A stretch of DNA of 64,000 bases from Pseudomonas psychrophila (GCF_001043005.1 NZ_JYKZ01000011.1:99580-163579), one strand, 5' to 3'; positions 54,434-63,874 are shown, counted from the first letter of the stretch. Notes: a model not told the origin generated them from the letters alone. Made by a program: numbers and translations.

Positions 54434-55051
54434 ATGACTGACATCACCAAGGCCATGCCAAGTGCCGTTGAGATCGTAAAACGCGAGAACGGTTATCAGG
54501 GTTTTTACAAACTTGATCGAGTGCATCTGCGTCACGAACTCTTTGCCGGTGGCATGAGCCGTGAGATCAGTCGCGAAGTGTTTGTGCGTCATGACGCGGT
54601 CTGTGTGCTGCCTTATGACCCGCAGCGCGATGAAGTGGTGCTGATCGAGCAGTTCCGGGTCGGGGCCATGGGCAAGACCGAAACACCTTGGTTGATCGAA
54701 CTGGTCGCCGGGCTGATCGACAAGGCCGAAGTGCCTGAAGAGGTCGCTCACCGTGAAGGCGAAGAAGAAGCAGGGATTACGTTTTCGTCACTGTGGCCCA
54801 TCACCCGCTATTTCCCTTCGCCGGGTGGCAGCACCGAGTTTGTTCACTTGTTTCTGGGGCGTTGCAGCACCGTGGGTGTGGGGGGCTTGCATGGCCTGGA
54901 AGAAGAGGCAGAAGATATTCGTGTAACGGTATGGGCGTACGAAGATGCGCTGCAAGCTGTACGTGATGGACGTATTTCCAATGCAGCGAGCATTATTGCC
55001 CTGCAATGGCTGGCGCTTAATCGCGCTGAAGTGAGGGGGTTATGGTCGTAA
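54434..55051 (+). CDS. nudF: ADP-ribose pyrophosphatase
   Basis: A 205-residue Nudix hydrolase that splits ADP-ribose to AMP and ribose-5-phosphate. The Nudix box reads G-LIDKA-E-VPEEVAH-REGEEEAGI. I chose ATG 54434 because AAGGGG lies upstream and the length matches the family; the longer start at 54311 adds 41 residues of low-complexity sequence. Its last 10 bases overlap the start of the DUF1249 gene, so the two are coupled. This begins the nudF-to-parC gene run. Confidence 0.95.
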   Translation: MTDITKAMPSAVEIVKRENGYQGFYKLDRVHLRHELFAGGMSREISREVFVRHDAVCVLPYDPQRDEVVLIEQFRVGAMGKTETPWLIELVAGLIDKAEVPEEVAHREGEEEAGITFSSLWPITRYFPSPGGSTEFVHLFLGRCSTVGVGGLHGLEEEAEDIRVTVWAYEDALQAVRDGRISNAASIIALQWLALNRAEVRGLWS

Positions 55052-55494
55052 ATGGGGTTCGCGATCGTTATCGAGTCGACCTGATCGGTTTGCAGGCTGC
55101 CTGCGAGGCCAACTATGCGCGTCTGATGCGTTTGTTGCCTGACATGCGCGAGCAACCCGGCCCGCGTCGGATTGCCGTGACTCAGGGTGACCAGATGTTG
55201 GGCGTGCTGACGCTTGAGGTGATCCTCGATTGTCCGTACACCAGCACCCTTCGCATACGCCAGGAGCACAGCTTGCCCTGGTTGCCGGTGCCCGAGTTGC
55301 AGGTGCAGGTGTATCACGATGCCCGCATGGCTGAAGTGGTCGCCGCCGAGCATGCCCGGCGTTTTCGCAGTATCTACCCTTACCCCAACATCGCCATGCA
55401 CCAGCCCGATGAAAAAGCTCAGCTCAATGTGTTCCTGGGTGAGTGGCTCAGTCACTGCCTGGCGTGCGGGCATGAGTACGCAGAAGTGCGCTGA
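55042..55494 (+). CDS. yqiB: DUF1249 family protein, YqiB-like
   Basis: A 150-residue cytoplasmic protein recognised as DUF1249 (E. coli YqiB) from its nudF-yqiB-cpdA-yqiA-parE context and from YPNIAMHQPDEKAQLNVFLGEWL at the C-terminus. It overlaps nudF by 10 bases; GAGGGGG precedes the ATG. No catalytic motif is apparent. Function unknown. Confidence 0.88.
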   Translation: MVVNGVRDRYRVDLIGLQAACEANYARLMRLLPDMREQPGPRRIAVTQGDQMLGVLTLEVILDCPYTSTLRIRQEHSLPWLPVPELQVQVYHDARMAEVVAAEHARRFRSIYPYPNIAMHQPDEKAQLNVFLGEWLSHCLACGHEYAEVR

Positions 55495-55561
55495 AATCTG
55501 TCGAAACCGTGCTTGCCCGCCTGGCCGGTCGCGTCGTCTGAATCGCGAGCACGCCAACGCT

Positions 55562-55619
55562 CACAGAAAGCTGTGCCGATAGACCGACATAGATACAGCT
55601 GCCACTACACTTGAAGTGT
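55562..55619. promoter_or_regulatory. Two short palindromes upstream of cpdA
   Basis: CACAG-AAAG-CTGTG (55562-55575) and ACACTT-G-AAGTGT (55607-55619) lie 50-107 bp before cpdA, with a CATAAT at 55627. They could be operator sites for a cpdA promoter. Neither is a CRP/Vfr site (TGTGA-N6-TCACA). Confidence 0.35.
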
Positions 55620-55668
55620 CTGGTGGCATAATCGTGCCCTTCACTGAGCCCTCTGCGGGAGAGTCGCC

Positions 55669-56484
55669 TTGCCTAATGTATCCACGCTGACCACCGAAGA
55701 TCCGGTGCTGCTGGTGCAGCTGTCTGACAGCCATTTGTTTGCTGATGCAGACGGTTCCCTGCTCGGGCTCAAGACCGCGCAAAGCCTGCAACAGGTGATT
55801 GATCTGGTGCGCACCGAACACCCCCGGGTCGATGGTGTGCTGGCCACCGGCGACCTCACCCAGGATGGCAGCGTCGAGGCTTATCAGCACTTTCGCAGGA
55901 TGACCGCGCAACTGGCCCCGTTTGCCCGCTGGCTGCCCGGCAACCACGATCAAGTGCCACAGATGCGCGAGGCTGCTGTGCAAAGCCGTCTGCTGGAACC
56001 TGTGGTTGATGTCGGCAATTGGCGCATTACGTTGCTCAACTCGGCAGTGCCCCATTCAACACCCGGTTATCTGGAAGAGGATCAGCTGCAACTGCTGGCG
56101 CAATCCTTGAGCGAGGCTCCCGAACGCCATCACCTGGTGTGCTTGCACCATCATCCGGTCTCGGTGGGTTGCCAGTGGCTTGAGCCGATAGGTCTGCGCA
56201 ACGCCAAGGATTTCTGGTCGGTGCTGGACCGTTATCCGCAGGCCCGGGCGGTGCTTTGGGGGCATGTTCATCAGGCGTTCGATCAGCAGCGCAATGAGGT
56301 CAGGTTGCTGGCATCGCCCTCGACGTGCATCCAGTTTGCAGTCGCCAGTCCTGAGTTCAAAGTCAGCAACGAGGCGCCGGGTTATCGCTGGTTGCGCCTG
56401 CAGCCGGATGGCACGTTGCAAACCGGCGTGTCGCGCCTGGCTGATTTCACGTTCGAGCCGGATTACAGCGCCAACAATTACTGA
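55669..56484 (+). CDS. cpdA: 3',5'-cyclic AMP phosphodiesterase
   Basis: A 271-residue binuclear metallophosphoesterase that hydrolyses cAMP and so limits Vfr/CRP signalling. All metal motifs are present: QLSDSHLF, GDLTQDG, GNHDQ, CLHHHPV and WGHVHQAF. The start is TTG at 55669 with GGGAGAG upstream. It lies 174 bp after the DUF1249 gene with possible promoter elements between, so it may have its own control. Confidence 0.95.
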   Translation: MPNVSTLTTEDPVLLVQLSDSHLFADADGSLLGLKTAQSLQQVIDLVRTEHPRVDGVLATGDLTQDGSVEAYQHFRRMTAQLAPFARWLPGNHDQVPQMREAAVQSRLLEPVVDVGNWRITLLNSAVPHSTPGYLEEDQLQLLAQSLSEAPERHHLVCLHHHPVSVGCQWLEPIGLRNAKDFWSVLDRYPQARAVLWGHVHQAFDQQRNEVRLLASPSTCIQFAVASPEFKVSNEAPGYRWLRLQPDGTLQTGVSRLADFTFEPDYSANNY

Positions 56485-56579
56485 AATATCTTGAAGCGAG
56501 TCATTGCCCTTGAGTCAGGCTAAACTGCGCGTCTTTCTTGATGCTGTGTTCAGCTTAATGTGTCTTCGGGGGTCATTGC

Positions 56580-57188
56580 ATGTCGGGTTCCATCTTGTAT
56601 ATCCACGGGTTCAACAGTGCCCCCGAGTCCAAGAAGGCCACACAGTTGATCTCGGTGATGCAGCGCATGGGGCTTGCCGACCAGCTGCGCGTGCCAGCCC
56701 TGCACCATCATCCGCGGGAGGCCATGGCCCAATTGCAGGCCGCAATCAGTGAGCTGGGCCGCCCATTGCTGGTCGGAAGCTCGCTCGGCGGCTACTATGC
56801 GACCTGGTTGGCCGAACAACATGGCCTCAATGCCTTGCTGGTCAACCCGGCCGTCAGCCCGCATCGGATGTTCGACGGTTATCTGGGCATGCAAACCAAC
56901 CACTACAGCGGCCAAACCTGGGAATTGACCCACGATCACGTTCAAGCCCTGGCCGATCTCGAAGTGGCAGCACCCCAAGACCCTCAGCGGTATCAGGTGT
57001 GGTTGCAAACGGGCGATGAAACCCTGGACTACCGCTACGCTGAAAAGTACTACGCAGCGTGTACATTGCGTATTCAGGCGGGCGGTGATCACAGTTATCA
57101 AGGTTTTGCGCAGCAGTTGCCTGATCTACTGAATTTTGCCGGGATTGGCACCGAACAGTTTCAAACCATCGACTTTGCGGCCCTCTAA
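56580..57188 (+). CDS. yqiA: YqiA-type esterase
   Basis: A 202-residue alpha/beta-hydrolase. The nucleophile elbow is VGSSLGGYYA (Ser of GxSxGG), the oxyanion/lid region YIHGFNSAPESKKA, and the catalytic His is in GGDHSYQGF near the C-terminus. E. coli YqiA hydrolyses short-chain acyl-CoA and nitrophenyl esters; the true substrate is unknown. It is followed after 52 bp by parE, the conserved arrangement. Confidence 0.93.
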   Translation: MSGSILYIHGFNSAPESKKATQLISVMQRMGLADQLRVPALHHHPREAMAQLQAAISELGRPLLVGSSLGGYYATWLAEQHGLNALLVNPAVSPHRMFDGYLGMQTNHYSGQTWELTHDHVQALADLEVAAPQDPQRYQVWLQTGDETLDYRYAEKYYAACTLRIQAGGDHSYQGFAQQLPDLLNFAGIGTEQFQTIDFAAL

Positions 57189-57240
57189 GGCGCCCGTCGA
57201 ATGGCCCTTATTTTTCACTTACGACTAACGACGAGACCCT

Positions 57241-59145
57241 ATGGCCACTCCCAGCGCTAGCTCTTATAACGCCGACGCCATCGAAGTCCTCTCGGGCCTC
57301 GACCCGGTGCGCAAACGCCCCGGCATGTACACCGACACCAGTCGGCCCAACCACCTTGCCCAGGAAGTCATCGACAACAGCGTTGACGAAGCCCTGGCCG
57401 GTCACGCCAAGTCGGTGCAAGTTATCCTGCACGCCGATCACTCGCTGGAAGTCAGCGATGACGGGCGCGGCATGCCTGTGGACATCCACCCTGAAGAGGG
57501 CGTGTCAGGTGTCGAGCTGATCCTCACCAAGCTCCACGCGGGTGGCAAGTTCTCCAACAAAAACTATCAGTTCTCCGGCGGCCTGCACGGCGTGGGGATT
57601 TCGGTGGTCAACGCGCTGTCGACACTGGTTCGGGTCAAGGTCAAGCGTGACGGCAACGAATACCAGATGACCTTCGCCGATGGCTATAAAGCGACCGATC
57701 TGGAAGTCATCGGTACGGTCGGCAAGCGCAATACCGGCACCAGCGTGTACTTCGCGCCGGACCCGAAATACTTCGATTCGCCAAAGTTCTCCGTCAGCCG
57801 CCTCAAGCATGTGCTCAAGGCCAAGGCCGTACTGTGCCCGGGGCTGCTGGTCAGTTTTGAAGACAAAAACACCGGCGAAAAGGTCGAGTGGCATTACGAA
57901 GACGGTCTGCGCTCCTACCTGGTCGACGCAGTCAGCGAGTTTGAACGCCTGCCGAATGAACCGTTCTGCGGCAGTCTTGCCGGTAATAAAGAAGCCATCG
58001 ACTGGGCGTTGCTGTGGCTGCCTGAAGGCGGCGACAGCGTTCAGGAAAGCTACGTCAACCTGATCCCTACGGCTCAAGGCGGTACTCACGTCAACGGTCT
58101 GCGTCAGGGCTTGCTCGATGCGATGCGCGAGTTCTGCGAGTTCCGCAGCCTGCTGCCTCGTGGTGTCAAGCTGGCCCCCGAAGACGTGTGGGAGCGCATT
58201 GCGTTCGTGCTGTCGATGAAAATGCAGGAACCGCAGTTCTCGGGGCAGACCAAAGAACGTCTGTCCTCCCGTGAAGCGGCGGCATTTGTATCGGGCGTAA
58301 TCAAGGACTCCTTCAGCCTGTGGCTCAATGCCAACCCCGAGCTGGGCATGCAACTGGCTGAGCTGGCAATCAACAACGCCGGGCGCAGGCTCAAGGCCAG
58401 CAAGAAGGTCGAGCGCAAGCGGATTACCCAGGGGCCGGCCTTGCCGGGCAAGCTGGCCGACTGCGCCGGGCAGGACCCGATGCGTTCTGAACTGTTTCTG
58501 GTGGAAGGTGACTCCGCAGGCGGCTCGGCCAAGCAGGCGCGAGACAAGGAATTCCAGGCGATCCTGCCGTTGCGCGGCAAGATCCTCAACACCTGGGAAG
58601 TCGACGGCAGCGAAGTCCTGGCCAGCCAGGAGGTACACAACATCGCCGTCGCCATCGGTGTCGATCCGGGCGCGGCCGACATGAGCCAATTGCGTTACGG
58701 CAAAATCTGCATCCTTGCCGACGCCGACTCGGACGGTCTGCACATCGCCACCTTGCTGTGCGCGTTGTTTGTTCAGCACTTCCGTCCGCTGGTGGACGCC
58801 GGTCACGTTTACGTGGCGATGCCGCCGTTGTACCGCATTGACCTGGGCAAAGAGATTTTTTACGCCCTCGATGAAGCCGAGCGTGATGGCATCCTTGACC
58901 GACTGGTCGCCGAGAAAAAACGCGGCAAGCCACAGGTCACGCGATTCAAGGGTCTGGGTGAGATGAACCCGCCGCAACTGCGCGAAACAACGATGGACCC
59001 AAACACCCGTCGTCTGGTGCAACTGACCCTGGACGATTTTGCCGCGACCTCCGAAATGATGGACATGCTACTGGCCAAGAAGCGCGCTGGTGACCGCAAG
59101 ACCTGGCTTGAATCCAAAGGTAACCTGGCGCAGGTGCTGGCCTGA
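57241..59145 (+). CDS. parE: DNA topoisomerase IV subunit B
   Basis: A 634-residue ATPase subunit of topoisomerase IV, which decatenates sister chromosomes. GHKL ATPase: EVIDNSVDEALAGHA and VSDDGRGMPVDIH; transducer Lys near QTKERLSSRE; TOPRIM: EGDSAGGSAKQARD and the DADSDGLHI metal site. The C-terminal end AKKRAGDRKTWLE is typical. Its stop overlaps the next gene by one base (TGATG). Confidence 0.98.
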   Translation: MATPSASSYNADAIEVLSGLDPVRKRPGMYTDTSRPNHLAQEVIDNSVDEALAGHAKSVQVILHADHSLEVSDDGRGMPVDIHPEEGVSGVELILTKLHAGGKFSNKNYQFSGGLHGVGISVVNALSTLVRVKVKRDGNEYQMTFADGYKATDLEVIGTVGKRNTGTSVYFAPDPKYFDSPKFSVSRLKHVLKAKAVLCPGLLVSFEDKNTGEKVEWHYEDGLRSYLVDAVSEFERLPNEPFCGSLAGNKEAIDWALLWLPEGGDSVQESYVNLIPTAQGGTHVNGLRQGLLDAMREFCEFRSLLPRGVKLAPEDVWERIAFVLSMKMQEPQFSGQTKERLSSREAAAFVSGVIKDSFSLWLNANPELGMQLAELAINNAGRRLKASKKVERKRITQGPALPGKLADCAGQDPMRSELFLVEGDSAGGSAKQARDKEFQAILPLRGKILNTWEVDGSEVLASQEVHNIAVAIGVDPGAADMSQLRYGKICILADADSDGLHIATLLCALFVQHFRPLVDAGHVYVAMPPLYRIDLGKEIFYALDEAERDGILDRLVAEKKRGKPQVTRFKGLGEMNPPQLRETTMDPNTRRLVQLTLDDFAATSEMMDMLLAKKRAGDRKTWLESKGNLAQVLA

Positions 59146-60125
59146 TGCGCAGTGCCTTGCTGGGCTTGCTCTGCCTGGGTACTGCGCCAGTAATGGCTAA
59201 TACGTGGCCAGCATTGGTCATGCAGTCAGAGCATCCGGTAGAAGGCATGCGAGGTGGCAATCTGTCCGGCCTCGCGCTGTGTTCGGGTGAGTTGTTGGCG
59301 GTCTCTGATCGTGATGATGATCAGATCTACCGCCTTGACCAGCGCTACGCCGAGTGGCAAGCCGAGGCTCTGAACATTGATGCTCCGCCACCACCCGAAA
59401 GCGGTTTGCCGTGGGGTGTGCGCATGATGGGTAAAGCCATCAGCCCGTTGCGCGGTGGCGATCTGGATTTTGAAGGCATCAGTTGCGACGACGCGGGCAA
59501 CCGTTACGTGGTGAGTGAGGCCCATGCGGCGGTGTTGCAAATCCCACCGGCGGGTGCACCGGCGTGGCTCAAGATCGACCCTTCATTGGTGCGTCAGGCC
59601 CGAGCCAGCGGCATGTTGCTGCATTTCAATGCGCTGTTTGAAGGCATCGCCGTCAACCCGCAGGGCAACCAGATCTGGCTGGCGGCTGAACGCGAGCGCC
59701 GCGGTTTGCTGACCATCCGTAAAAAGCAAAGCGTGTGGGACTGCGAGAACGGTTGTGTATTGATGAGTGAAGGTGGCTTGGAGCAGGCACCGCCTCAACT
59801 CAAGGCCAAGGCGCAGCAAAAGGACTTTGCCGACCTGGCGCTGTTTGAGGGCAAGCTGTTTACCCTTGAGCGCATGGCCTACCGCATTTGTCGTCGTACC
59901 CTGGACACAGGTGAAATTGAACGTTGCTGGTCGTTTGCCAATGATGCATTGGCCGACGCGCGGCTATATAACAGCGGCTATGGCAATACCGAGGCCTTGA
60001 GCCTGGATGCCCAAGGTGCCTGGATCGGTGTCGATAACGGTAACCATATACGCGCCGATGGCGAGAAACGCCCCATCGTCTGGCGCTTTGCTGCCCCGCA
60101 AGGTGGCTGGAGTGCCAAATCATGA
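59145..60125 (+). CDS. Phytase-like esterase, secreted
   Basis: A 326-residue protein with a signal peptide (MRSALLGLLCLGTAPVMA). It resembles the esterase-like-activity-of-phytase family: DLDFEGISCDDAGNRYVVSEAH, FEGIAVNPQGNQIWLAAERER and GNTEALSLDAQGAWIGVDNGN, beta-propeller-like repeats with acidic Ca-binding loops. It is expected in the periplasm. It overlaps parE and the aspartic protease gene, so it is part of the topoisomerase IV operon despite an unrelated role; that linkage is also seen, from memory, in other Pseudomonas. Confidence 0.82.
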   Translation: MRSALLGLLCLGTAPVMANTWPALVMQSEHPVEGMRGGNLSGLALCSGELLAVSDRDDDQIYRLDQRYAEWQAEALNIDAPPPPESGLPWGVRMMGKAISPLRGGDLDFEGISCDDAGNRYVVSEAHAAVLQIPPAGAPAWLKIDPSLVRQARASGMLLHFNALFEGIAVNPQGNQIWLAAERERRGLLTIRKKQSVWDCENGCVLMSEGGLEQAPPQLKAKAQQKDFADLALFEGKLFTLERMAYRICRRTLDTGEIERCWSFANDALADARLYNSGYGNTEALSLDAQGAWIGVDNGNHIRADGEKRPIVWRFAAPQGGWSAKS

Positions 60126-60643
60126 GCGAGCAAGCGCCGGGTAAAGGTGTGGGTCGAGTCTTTATGATTGTGGCCTGGTGCGCCGGTTTGTACCTGGCCG
60201 CGCAATTTTTCGGGCGCTGGGAACAGCGTCAGGAAAACCCCAATACCGAAGTCTCCTCGCAACAGGGCGAGGGTTACATCGAAGTCAAACTGCTCGGTAA
60301 CGCGCAGGGTCACTTTGTTGCCAGCGGCCGGATTAACAACGTGCCAGTGGAATTTTTACTCGATACCGGCGCCACCGATGTGGCGGTGCCGATGGAACTG
60401 GCCAGACAACTGGCCTTGCCCAAGGGGCTGGCGGTGACACTCAACACCGCCAATGGTCGCACTCAGGGCTATCAGACCCGCATCGACCGCCTGCAACTGG
60501 GTGCCATTGTGTTGCGCGACGTGCGTGCAGTGGCTGCTCCAGGGCTTGAAGGCGAGCAGGTGCTGTTGGGCATGAGTGCGCTCAAAAAACTTGAATTTAC
60601 CCAGCGCGGCGGCACCATGCTGCTGCGCCAGACAACGAATTGA
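60122..60643 (+). CDS. Membrane-anchored retropepsin-like aspartic protease
   Basis: A 173-residue clan AA protein. An N-terminal membrane segment (GRVFMIVAWCAGLYLAAQFF) is followed by a periplasmic protease domain with the catalytic DTGA motif in VEFLLDTGATDVAVP and the closing LLGMSALKKLEF. It works as a dimer if active. ATGA overlap with the phytase-like gene; 11 bp before parC. Substrate unknown. Confidence 0.88.
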   Translation: MSEQAPGKGVGRVFMIVAWCAGLYLAAQFFGRWEQRQENPNTEVSSQQGEGYIEVKLLGNAQGHFVASGRINNVPVEFLLDTGATDVAVPMELARQLALPKGLAVTLNTANGRTQGYQTRIDRLQLGAIVLRDVRAVAAPGLEGEQVLLGMSALKKLEFTQRGGTMLLRQTTN

Positions 60644-60654
60644 ATGAGGTCCGC

Positions 60655-62919
60655 ATGAGCGACTCCCTTGATCTCAGCCTGGACGGCGTAGAACGCCGGT
60701 CATTGGCCGACTTCACCGAACAGGCCTACCTCAACTACTCCATGTACGTAATCATGGACCGGGCCTTGCCGCACATCGGCGACGGCCTCAAGCCCGTACA
60801 GCGGCGCATTGTTTACGCCATGAGCGAGTTGGGGCTGGACGCTGACTCCAAGCACAAGAAATCGGCGCGTACCGTCGGTGACGTACTCGGCAAGTTCCAC
60901 CCCCACGGCGACTCGGCGTGCTACGAGGCGATGGTGCTGATGGCTCAGCCGTTCAGCTACCGCTACACCCTGGTCGACGGTCAGGGCAACTGGGGTGCGC
61001 CGGACGATCCCAAGTCGTTCGCGGCCATGCGTTACACCGAAGCACGTTTGTCGCGTTATTCCGAAGTCTTGCTCAGCGAGCTGGGCCAGGGCACGGCGGA
61101 CTGGGTTCCCAACTTTGACGGCACCCTCGACGAACCGGCGGTTTTGCCTGCGCGTTTACCAAACATCCTGCTCAATGGCACCACCGGTATTGCCGTGGGC
61201 ATGGCCACTGACGTGCCGCCGCACAACCTGCGTGAAGTCGCCAGTGCGTGCGTGCGCTTGCTCGATGAGCCCAAGGCCACGGTTGAACAGCTGTGCGAGC
61301 ACATCCAGGGCCCGGACTACCCGACCGAGGCCGAAATCATCACTCCGCGTGCCGACCTGCTGAAGATCTATCAGACGGGTCGTGGCTCGGTGCGCATGCG
61401 GGCCCTGTATCACGTTGAAGACGGCGACATTGTGGTCACCGCGTTGCCGCATCAGGTCTCGGGCGCCAAGGTACTGGAGCAGATCGCTGCTCTCATGCAG
61501 GCCAAGCCTACCAAGCTGGCAATGGTCACCGACCTGCGCGACGAATCTGACCACGAAAACCCGTGCCGTATCGTGATCATTCCGCGCAACAACAAGGTCG
61601 ACCTCGACGAACTGATGCAGCACTTGTTCGCCGTGACTGAGCTTGAGTCCACGTTCCGGGTCAACATCAACATCATTGGTCTGGACGGCAAGCCGCAGCT
61701 GAAAAATCTGCGCGCCTTGCTGGTGGAGTGGCTGGAGTTCCGGATCAATGTCGTACGCCGCCGCTTGCAGTTCCGCCTCGATAAGGTCGAGCGCCGCCTG
61801 CACCTGTTGGACGGTTTGCTCACCGCCTACCTGAACCTCGACGAAGTGATTCATATCATCCGTACCGAGGAACACCCCAAGGCCGAGCTGATTGCACGCT
61901 TTGCCCTAAGCGAAATCCAGGCTGACTACATCCTCGACACGCGCCTGCGCCAATTGGCCCGCCTTGAAGAGATGAAGCTGCGCACCGAGCAGGATGCGTT
62001 GCGTAAAGAACAAGCCAAGCTGCAAACCTTGCTGGGCAGCGAAACCAAGCTGAAAAAGCTGGTACGTACCGAGTTACTGGCCGATGCCGAAACCTATGGC
62101 GACGACCGTCGCTCGCCAATCGTGTCCCGTGCTGAAGCCAAGGCCTTGTCGGAAAACGAGTTGGTTCCTACCGAAGCGGTCACTGTTGTACTGTCGGAAA
62201 AAGGCTGGGTTCGTTGCGGTAAAGGCCACGACCTTGACGCTACCGGCCTGTCCTATAAAGCAGGGGATGGTTACAAGACTGCCGCTGCAGGGCGTTCCAA
62301 CCAGTTTGCGGTGTTTATCGACTCCACGGGGCGAAGCTATTCGGTGGCAGCGCACACCTTGCCTTCGGCCCGTGGCCAGGGCGAGCCGCTGACCGGACGC
62401 TTGACCCCGCCGCCGGGCGCGACCTTCGAATGCGTGCTGTTGCCTGAAGACGATGCGCTGTACGTTATCGCCTCCGATGCCGGTTACGGTTTTGTGGTCA
62501 AGGGTGAAGACCTGCAAGCCAAAAACAAGGCCGGTAAAGCGCTGCTCAGCCTGCCGAAAGGCGCTCAGGTGATGCAACCGCGGCCGGTGTCGGATCGTGA
62601 GCACAACTGGCTGGCGGCGGTGACCACTGAAGGTCGTCTGCTGATTTTCAAAGTCAGCGACTTGCCGCAACTGGGCAAGGGCAAGGGCAACAAGATCATC
62701 GGCATTCCCGGCGACCGAGTGGCGAACCGCGAAGAGTACGTGACCGACCTCGCCGTGCTGCCAGACAACGCCACGCTGGTATTGCAGGCGGGCAAGCGCA
62801 CACTGTCACTCAAGGCGGATGACCTGGAACACTACAAGGGTGAGCGCGGTCGTCGGGGTAATAAACTGCCCCGTGGCTTCCAGCGTGTGGATGCCTTGTT
62901 GGTAGAAACGCCCAATTAA
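60655..62919 (+). CDS. parC: DNA topoisomerase IV subunit A
   Basis: A 754-residue DNA-cleaving subunit. I chose ATG 60655 (TGAGGT upstream; length equals that of P. aeruginosa ParC) over an in-frame TTG at 60640. The catalytic Tyr is Y127 in AAMRYTEARLS. The quinolone-resistance region HPHGDSACYEAM is wild type, with Ser87 and Glu91. The C-terminal domain is a beta-pinwheel. It ends the run begun by parE; a 10-bp-stem hairpin follows at 62935. Confidence 0.98.
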   Translation: MSDSLDLSLDGVERRSLADFTEQAYLNYSMYVIMDRALPHIGDGLKPVQRRIVYAMSELGLDADSKHKKSARTVGDVLGKFHPHGDSACYEAMVLMAQPFSYRYTLVDGQGNWGAPDDPKSFAAMRYTEARLSRYSEVLLSELGQGTADWVPNFDGTLDEPAVLPARLPNILLNGTTGIAVGMATDVPPHNLREVASACVRLLDEPKATVEQLCEHIQGPDYPTEAEIITPRADLLKIYQTGRGSVRMRALYHVEDGDIVVTALPHQVSGAKVLEQIAALMQAKPTKLAMVTDLRDESDHENPCRIVIIPRNNKVDLDELMQHLFAVTELESTFRVNINIIGLDGKPQLKNLRALLVEWLEFRINVVRRRLQFRLDKVERRLHLLDGLLTAYLNLDEVIHIIRTEEHPKAELIARFALSEIQADYILDTRLRQLARLEEMKLRTEQDALRKEQAKLQTLLGSETKLKKLVRTELLADAETYGDDRRSPIVSRAEAKALSENELVPTEAVTVVLSEKGWVRCGKGHDLDATGLSYKAGDGYKTAAAGRSNQFAVFIDSTGRSYSVAAHTLPSARGQGEPLTGRLTPPPGATFECVLLPEDDALYVIASDAGYGFVVKGEDLQAKNKAGKALLSLPKGAQVMQPRPVSDREHNWLAAVTTEGRLLIFKVSDLPQLGKGKGNKIIGIPGDRVANREEYVTDLAVLPDNATLVLQAGKRTLSLKADDLEHYKGERGRRGNKLPRGFQRVDALLVETPN

Positions 62920-62934
62920 GGCTGTTTAGCGTGC

Positions 62935-62962
62935 CCGATCTGCGTTTTTACGCGCAGATCGG
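62935..62962 (+). terminator. Hairpin downstream of parC
   Basis: CCGATCTGCG/CGCAGATCGG, 10-bp stem and 8-nt T-rich loop, 16 bases after the parC stop; no U tract follows. Possible terminator. Confidence 0.45.
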
Positions 62963-63099
62963 CGCGACAGCGCTGGAGTCAGGTCCAATATTCGCGGATG
63001 ATATGCCGCGTTTGCGGCACGGCTTAATGGCAATGTGCTTTGCGAACCTTTCGAGAATCACACTGCGGCTGGCCCTATGGCGGCCACCTGGATGGAATG

Positions 63100-63804
63100 A
63101 TGAACGTTCTACGCCTTCCTATAATTGCGTTGCTGACCGGTGTGCTGGGTCTGGCGGGGTGCACAACGCACCAGCCAGCGGCCTTGTACCAGCTGGACAG
63201 CGGCGCCCCAGGCCAGCCCGCGCAAAGCGCCGGCATGGCCGTGGTGCTTGGCCCGATCAGCGTGGCCGACTACCTGCAACGTGAAACACTGCTGCAACGT
63301 CAACCCGATGGCAGCCTGAGTGCAGCCACCGATGGTCGATGGGCTGGCAGCCTGTCTTCAGACATCGACCAACTGCTGGTGCGCCAGCTGGCGTGGCGTC
63401 TGGACAGCCAGCGTGTCGTCCTGTCGCCGGCCACTGCGGGCTTCAGTCCGGATGTGCAGGTGCTGTTGTCGATCACTCGCCTGGACTCGGGCAAGAATCT
63501 GCCTGCGGTACTGGATGCGCAATGGCGTTTGATCGATCGTCGCGGTCAGGTGCGTGACAACCGCATTGTTCACCTGGAGCAGCCACACTCGGGCTCCACG
63601 GCTGATCAGGTCAAGGCTCAAGGGCAACTGCTGCAACAGTTGAGTGAGCAGTTGGCGGTGGCGCTCAAGCCATTGGCCAATCAGCCGCCGCTGGTTGAGA
63701 TGCGCAAGCCCGAGACCAAGGCTGCACCCAAACAGAGCGCCGAGAAGCCCCGGATCCCGATGGCTGCACCGATTCGTACGGATATGGAAGTGTTCCGCTT
63801 CTAA
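63100..63804 (+). CDS. PqiC/YmbA-type ABC transport auxiliary lipoprotein
   Basis: A 234-residue lipoprotein with signal peptide and lipobox LAGC (Cys21). The domain resembles DUF330/PqiC (YQLDSGAPG, VVLGPISVADYLQRETLLQRQ, WAGSLSSDIDQLLVRQLAW), outer-membrane partners of MCE lipid transporters. Adjacent ATGs at 63097 and 63100; the later gives the cleaner signal peptide. No pqiA/pqiB genes are adjacent in view, so it may be a stand-alone copy. It ends at a good terminator. Confidence 0.85.
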   Translation: MNVLRLPIIALLTGVLGLAGCTTHQPAALYQLDSGAPGQPAQSAGMAVVLGPISVADYLQRETLLQRQPDGSLSAATDGRWAGSLSSDIDQLLVRQLAWRLDSQRVVLSPATAGFSPDVQVLLSITRLDSGKNLPAVLDAQWRLIDRRGQVRDNRIVHLEQPHSGSTADQVKAQGQLLQQLSEQLAVALKPLANQPPLVEMRKPETKAAPKQSAEKPRIPMAAPIRTDMEVFRF

Positions 63805-63820
63805 ACCCTGACAAAAAACA

Positions 63821-63850
63821 AAAAATCCCGCCTATGTGTGCGGGATTTTT
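63821..63850. terminator. Bidirectional Rho-independent terminator
   Basis: AAAAATCCCGC/GCGGGATTTTT, loop CTATGTGT; U tracts on both strands. 16 bases after the lipoprotein gene stop. Confidence 0.9.
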
Positions 63851-63861
63851 TATGGAAGGTC

Positions 63862-63874
63862 AAAAGCCCCTCAC
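63862..63874. repeat. Left remnant of the dispersed palindromic repeat
   Basis: AAAAGCCCCTCAC is identical to 53412-53424, where it opens the 18-bp-stem palindrome. Here the match stops exactly where the IS-like sequence TGTAGAGACCGG begins. Confidence 0.6.

Noticed and set aside
55562..55575. CRP/Vfr site upstream of cpdA
   Set aside because: The arms read CACAG...CTGTG with a 4-base spacer, not TGTGA-N6-TCACA.
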